From the NCBI GenBank assembly GCA_027619675.1, contig JAQCHG010000060.1, forward strand, positions 1-7,858: a stretch of DNA of 7,858 bases. Reading direction: 5' to 3'. A model generated the notes under the pieces. The model searched no databases and was not told where the DNA came from. It was given only the letters and a program-made list of their open reading frames with translations. Below are positions 7,117-7,858 of the stretch, one piece after another. Numbering within the stretch: the first letter of the stretch is position 1; each line of letters opens with the position of its first letter. Source of the stretch: Cyanobacteriota bacterium. Its GTDB lineage: Bacteria > Cyanobacteriota > Cyanobacteriia > Phormidesmidales > Phormidesmidaceae. The position numbers and the translations under genes are program-made.

Positions 7117-7136
7117 AAGCGGGGCCAAACCCGCTT
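7117..7136. repeat. 7-bp perfect hairpin in the exbB upstream region
   Basis: AAGCGGG (7117-7123) and CCCGCTT (7130-7136) pair perfectly around the 6-nt loop GCCAAA. It is a compact GC-rich stem about 260 bp before the exbB start. No T-run follows on either strand, so I do not call it a terminator. Confidence 0.45.
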
Positions 7137-7164
7137 CCACCCATTAGTTCGGGACTGTAGCCGC

Positions 7165-7287
7165 CCAGACCCTAGTTGAGCTTGGCACGAATAACCCTAC
7201 CGTCTGCCTCCCTATCTCCCATGCTCCCCAGCTCCCCCACCCAAGAAAACGGTTGGCAAACTTACGCCGCGCTGGACTAGGGTCTGG
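7165..7287. repeat. 12-bp perfect inverted repeat enclosing 99 bp
   Basis: CCAGACCCTAGT (7165-7176) and ACTAGGGTCTGG (7276-7287) are exact reverse complements. The enclosed 99 bp contain the C-rich octamer repeat. This could be the closing helix of a roughly 123-nt structured RNA or the terminal repeats of a tiny decayed mobile element. The flanks (GCCGCC before, TGGGGA after) show no target-site duplication. Confidence 0.55.
7208..7239. repeat. four degenerate 8-bp tandem repeats (CTCCCNNN)
   Basis: CTCCCTAT, CTCCCATG, CTCCCCAG and CTCCCCCA follow each other in exact 8-base register. Including the next CCC (7240-7242), the minus strand has five G-runs of three or more separated by 1-5 bases (7242 down to 7210), which satisfies the usual G-quadruplex pattern. 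It lies about 350 bp upstream of exbB on that gene's coding strand. Confidence 0.6.
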
Positions 7288-7295
7288 TGGGGAGG

Positions 7296-7326
7296 GTCCC
7301 AGCCCCTAAAGCGTCAGGGGCAGGAC
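7296..7326. repeat. imperfect 10-bp hairpin
   Basis: GTCC (7296-7299) and GCCCCT (7302-7307) pair with AGGGGC (7316-7321) and GGAC (7323-7326). There is a small internal loop (CA opposite A) and an 8-nt apical loop. It sits about 150 bp past the lpxB stop. Without a T-run it is a possible transcript-end structure only. Confidence 0.4.
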
Positions 7327-7449
7327 TTACCAGGTATACCGACGAACAATGGGCTGAAGCCCCTTGCCTTAGCGGCAGACCGAGAATTTGGGAGCATTTT
7401 GCGTCAGTCCTCAGGGGATGCTCACCATCCATTCCTGGATTCCAACGGT

Positions 7450-7486
7450 CCCCAGCGGGGGCAAAGATCCCCCAACCATCAGGGGG
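7450..7486 (-). terminator. possible lpxB terminator region of alternating C and G runs
   Basis: Read on the plus strand, CCCC (7450-7453), GGGGG (7457-7461), CCCCC (7469-7473) and GGGGG (7482-7486) alternate. Each neighbouring pair can form a short stem, so they compete. One stem puts the lpxB stop codon (7479-7481) in its loop. On the transcribed strand, ATCTTTGC follows the GGGGG arm, a very short T-rich stretch. Termination is plausible from its position, but it is not a textbook intrinsic terminator. Confidence 0.35.
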
Positions 7487-7858
7487 CGATCGCCCCGGTC
7501 TCCGGTTGGGCCTGACGTAACAGGGCTTGGGCGACGCGATCGCACACGCCGGGCTCCCCCAGGGCCTGACGTAACCGACCATACCCCGCCAACATCTGTT
7601 CCCGCTGGGGGCCAGCCAGCAGGGCCACGGTCGCCGTGGCGAGGGCGGTGGGGGTGGCCTGCCACTGGATGAATTCCGGCACCAGGGCCTCCCCTAGGGC
7701 CAGGTTGACCGGGGACACAAAGGACACTTTGAACTTCAGCAGATAGTAGGCTAGGCGGGCGGTGATGGGGTTAACCCGATAGGTCACCACCTGGGGCACC
7801 TGCATCAGCGCCATTTCTAAGTTGACGGTGCCGGATTTGGTCAGGGCGACATCGGCGG
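7479..7858 (-). CDS. lpxB: lipid-A-disaccharide synthase (C-terminal part; 5' end beyond the window)
   Basis: The frame is open from its TGA (7479-7481) to the right edge, giving about 126 C-terminal residues of a protein usually about 380-390 long. It begins 'ADVALTKSGTVNLEMAL' and continues 'VPQVVTYRVNPITARLAYYLLK' in outline, then 'VSFVSPVNLALGEALVPEF'. This is the conserved donor-binding end of the GT-B glycosyltransferase LpxB (T-x-S-G-T-x-x-LE, then Y+, then the NL...PEF region). LpxB joins UDP-2,3-diacylglucosamine and lipid X into the lipid A disaccharide at the inner membrane. The ATG at 7812-7814 is internal and not the start, since the family motif lies upstream of it. In cyanobacteria lpxB usually follows lpxC-fabZ-lpxA, so those genes are expected to the right (inference). 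The tail after about residue 110 of the visible part is variable. Confidence 0.92.
   Translation of the reverse strand, partial: ADVALTKSGTVNLEMALMQVPQVVTYRVNPITARLAYYLLKFKVSFVSPVNLALGEALVPEFIQWQATPTALATATVALLAGPQREQMLAGYGRLRQALGEPGVCDRVAQALLRQAQPETGAIAP

Larger units (their letters stand above)
6860..7478. other. 619-bp non-coding spacer between lpxB and exbB, rich in hairpins
   Basis: No open frame here looks like protein: candidate ORFs are short, Arg/Pro/Gly-rich and without ribosome sites. Near exbB lies the palindrome GGGGAATCCCC (6904-6914). A stem with one bulged base follows, CCCAGGGGTA (6936-6945) with TACCCTGGG (6965-6973). Next come AAGCGGG (7117-7123) with CCCGCTT (7130-7136), the 12-bp inverted repeat at 7165/7276, the C-rich octamer repeat at 7208, a long stem at 7296-7326 and alternating C and G runs after lpxB (7450-7486). 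GGGC-TGAA-GCCC (7351-7362) and GAGCAT/ATGCTC (7392-7397, 7418-7423) are further small dyads. It may hold the lpxB terminator, the exbB promoter and possibly a structured RNA or a decayed element. No tRNA T-loop signature, CRISPR repeat or transposase is seen, and no convincing -35/-10 pair was found for exbB. Confidence 0.5.

Noticed and set aside
6898..7179. Possible small protein (93 codons) upstream of exbB
   Set aside because: It has no ribosome site, is rich in Arg, Pro, Gly and Ser, runs through several hairpins, and overlapping frames of equal quality exist.
7165..7287. Insertion sequence or MITE with 12-bp ends
   Set aside because: No target-site duplication, no transposase and no second copy in the window, so it is kept only as an inverted repeat.
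6860..7478. tRNA, tmRNA, 4.5S RNA, RNase P RNA or a known riboswitch in the spacer
   Set aside because: None of their conserved signatures (T-loop GTTCRA, GGAAGGAAGCA-type loop, RNase P core) was seen on either strand.
7812..7814. ATG as the start of a short separate gene
   Set aside because: The frame continues upstream to the window edge with the conserved LpxB motif T-x-SGT-x-x-LE, so it is an internal Met.

Overview
The window is most likely from a GC-rich cyanobacterial chromosome. The octamer GCGATCGC, typical of cyanobacterial genomes (HIP1), occurs ten times between about 1620 and 7543. The recognisable proteins also resemble cyanobacterial versions: LpxB, an ExbB/ExbD pair, an M24B Xaa-Pro aminopeptidase and a long Ppx/GppA phosphatase with a C-terminal HD-like domain. 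Genus is not determinable from this sequence; a filamentous, Leptolyngbya-like lineage is only a guess.

Left part (1-1727, plus strand). The window opens inside an unrecognised protein gene (1-869). It is visibly more AT-rich than the rest and has no HIP1 site. A short spacer (870-1103) follows, with three hairpins, two of which share an arm, and a good -10 box and Shine-Dalgarno sequence. These lead into a predicted PD-(D/E)XK nuclease-fold gene (1104-1727). That gene is interrupted by one in-frame amber codon (1596-1598), after which the same frame continues for 42 codons.

Middle and right part (1755-7858, minus strand, transcribed right to left). In transcription order it holds the 3' end of lpxB (lipid A disaccharide synthase, running off the right edge), a 619-bp spacer, exbB and exbD (overlapping by 4 bp), pepP (Xaa-Pro aminopeptidase), ppx (exopolyphosphatase/guanosine pentaphosphatase) and a small NTF2/SnoaL-like (DUF4440-type) protein. 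The last gene converges on the nuclease relic with a 27-bp gap. The genes are mostly housekeeping: outer-membrane lipid synthesis, a proton-motive-force-driven envelope motor, peptide turnover and polyphosphate/(p)ppGpp turnover. Only exbB-exbD is clearly co-translated.

No complete new system stands out. The points most worth a second look are the amber-interrupted nuclease, the structured 619-bp spacer (a 12-bp perfect inverted repeat enclosing an 8-bp-period C-rich repeat with G-quadruplex potential), the decapeptide repeat in the ExbD tail, and the compositionally distinct partial gene at the left edge. I found no tRNA, rRNA, CRISPR array or intact insertion sequence.
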